Source of the DNA: Magicicada cassinii
Lineage: Eukaryota > Arthropoda > Insecta > Hemiptera > Cicadidae
DNA length: 20,167 nt
Direction of reading: 5' to 3'
Assembly: GCA_028571305.1 (NCBI GenBank)
Contig: JAOXNS010621969.1
Location: 1-20,167, forward strand
A model generated the notes under the pieces. That model saw nothing but the letters and a program-made list of their open reading frames with translations. It had not been told where the DNA came from and did no database searches. Below are positions 19,680-20,167 of this stretch, one piece after another; position 1 is the first letter of the stretch; each line of letters begins with the position of its first letter. Made by a program: the position numbers and the translations under genes.

Positions 19680-19875
19680 CACAAATGGTAGGCCTACTTA
19701 GGAATTTGTAAATACGTGAACAGCACTCATGAAACATGAACTTTTCTTATAATGGTAACAAGTTATACCGAATTATCGTCACCGTTTTAGGTAACTACAT
19801 GCAAGAATTCAGGTTTGGACAATTCTTTTGTTAAAGCAAATCCTTTGCAGTTGTCGGTTTATATTTAGCAAGTAC

Positions 19876-19894
19876 GCGAAATACAGTATTTCGC
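19876..19894. repeat. 19-base odd palindrome GCGAAATACAGTATTTCGC
   Basis: Two perfect 9-base arms around a single central A. The related word TGTATTTCGCC occurs at about 2769-2779. The symmetry suits a dimeric DNA-binding protein, but it could be chance. Confidence 0.7.
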
Positions 19895-20167
19895 CAGCAC
19901 AACTTATGGGCTATTTAAAGAACTTCCCTGGAAACTACACTTCATTCAGTAAACTATTTTTACATATTGAGTACCATTATTAGCACATTCCTTTAGTGTC
20001 CAGGCTCTTCAGTTACAACTACATAAAACGTGAATATACAGAAATTTCATTGTTCACTTAGTAAATGGATTGTGTCAAAAAATTGTTTTGTTAGCTAATC
20101 AGATTTCAAGTTTTGCCGATACTGCTTGCTAGAGACCAGTCTCTTGAAGTGTCTGAATAATTATTAC

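Larger units (their letters stand above)
19066..20167. other. AT-rich non-coding stretch, no gene seen
   Basis: A 77-codon minus frame at 19074-19307 has no recognisable motif. Small structures include a direct repeat TACCGGTACT at 19655-19664 and 19670-19679, a TAGGCCTA at 19689-19696 and a palindrome at 19876-19894. Nothing else recognised up to the window end. Confidence 0.55.

Overview
The window looks like non-coding DNA from a large, repeat-littered invertebrate genome, most likely an arthropod and probably an insect. Four things point that way. The base composition is AT-rich (about one third G+C by eye). CpG is common outside any island, unlike vertebrate DNA. Microsatellites and short AT-rich hairpins are scattered throughout. 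There is also a decayed reverse-transcriptase tail of a LINE of the kind common in insect genomes. A cockroach- or termite-like genome would fit my general impression of such sequence, but nothing here proves a species. No bacterial, phage or organelle signature is present, and no long conserved protein-coding gene is visible on either strand.

Layout. 1-45 is a compound trinucleotide microsatellite, 419-444 an (AC)13 tract and 1437-1524 a pyrimidine tract. About 2993-3455 is the 3' end of a LINE in plus orientation, the only feature identified by protein similarity. About 5530-5945 is a GC-richer patch that, on the minus strand, lines up a CCAAT box, a TATA box, an open frame of 84 codons and a good splice donor. 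It could be the first exon of a gene running left, or chance. 5950-8590 is AT-rich, with a two-hairpin fold at 7078-7139 and a two-copy duplication at 7898-7948. 8591-8910 is a composite repeat: four 46-bp units in exact tandem, a GC-rich hairpin, then one inverted partial copy of the unit. 10742-10788 is a (TTC)n tract. About 12230-13150 and 14161-14400 are pyrimidine-rich on the plus strand. About 13800-13935 has a degenerate tRNA-SINE look. About 14725-15135 is the best promoter candidate, with three CCAAT-type motifs, an E-box, a C-rich box and a TATA box, followed by an ATG-free stretch ending in CAG|GTAAGG. About 17586-17690 is an exon-like patch behind a good 3' splice site.

How the parts fit, as inference only: if both promoter candidates are real, the window lies between two divergently transcribed genes, with 5' ends near 5.86 kb (minus) and 15.07 kb (plus), and the rest is intron and intergenic sequence. 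The most striking whole-window signal is the palindromic octamer TAGGCCTA. It occurs 17 times by my reading, against well under one expected, in unrelated flanks.
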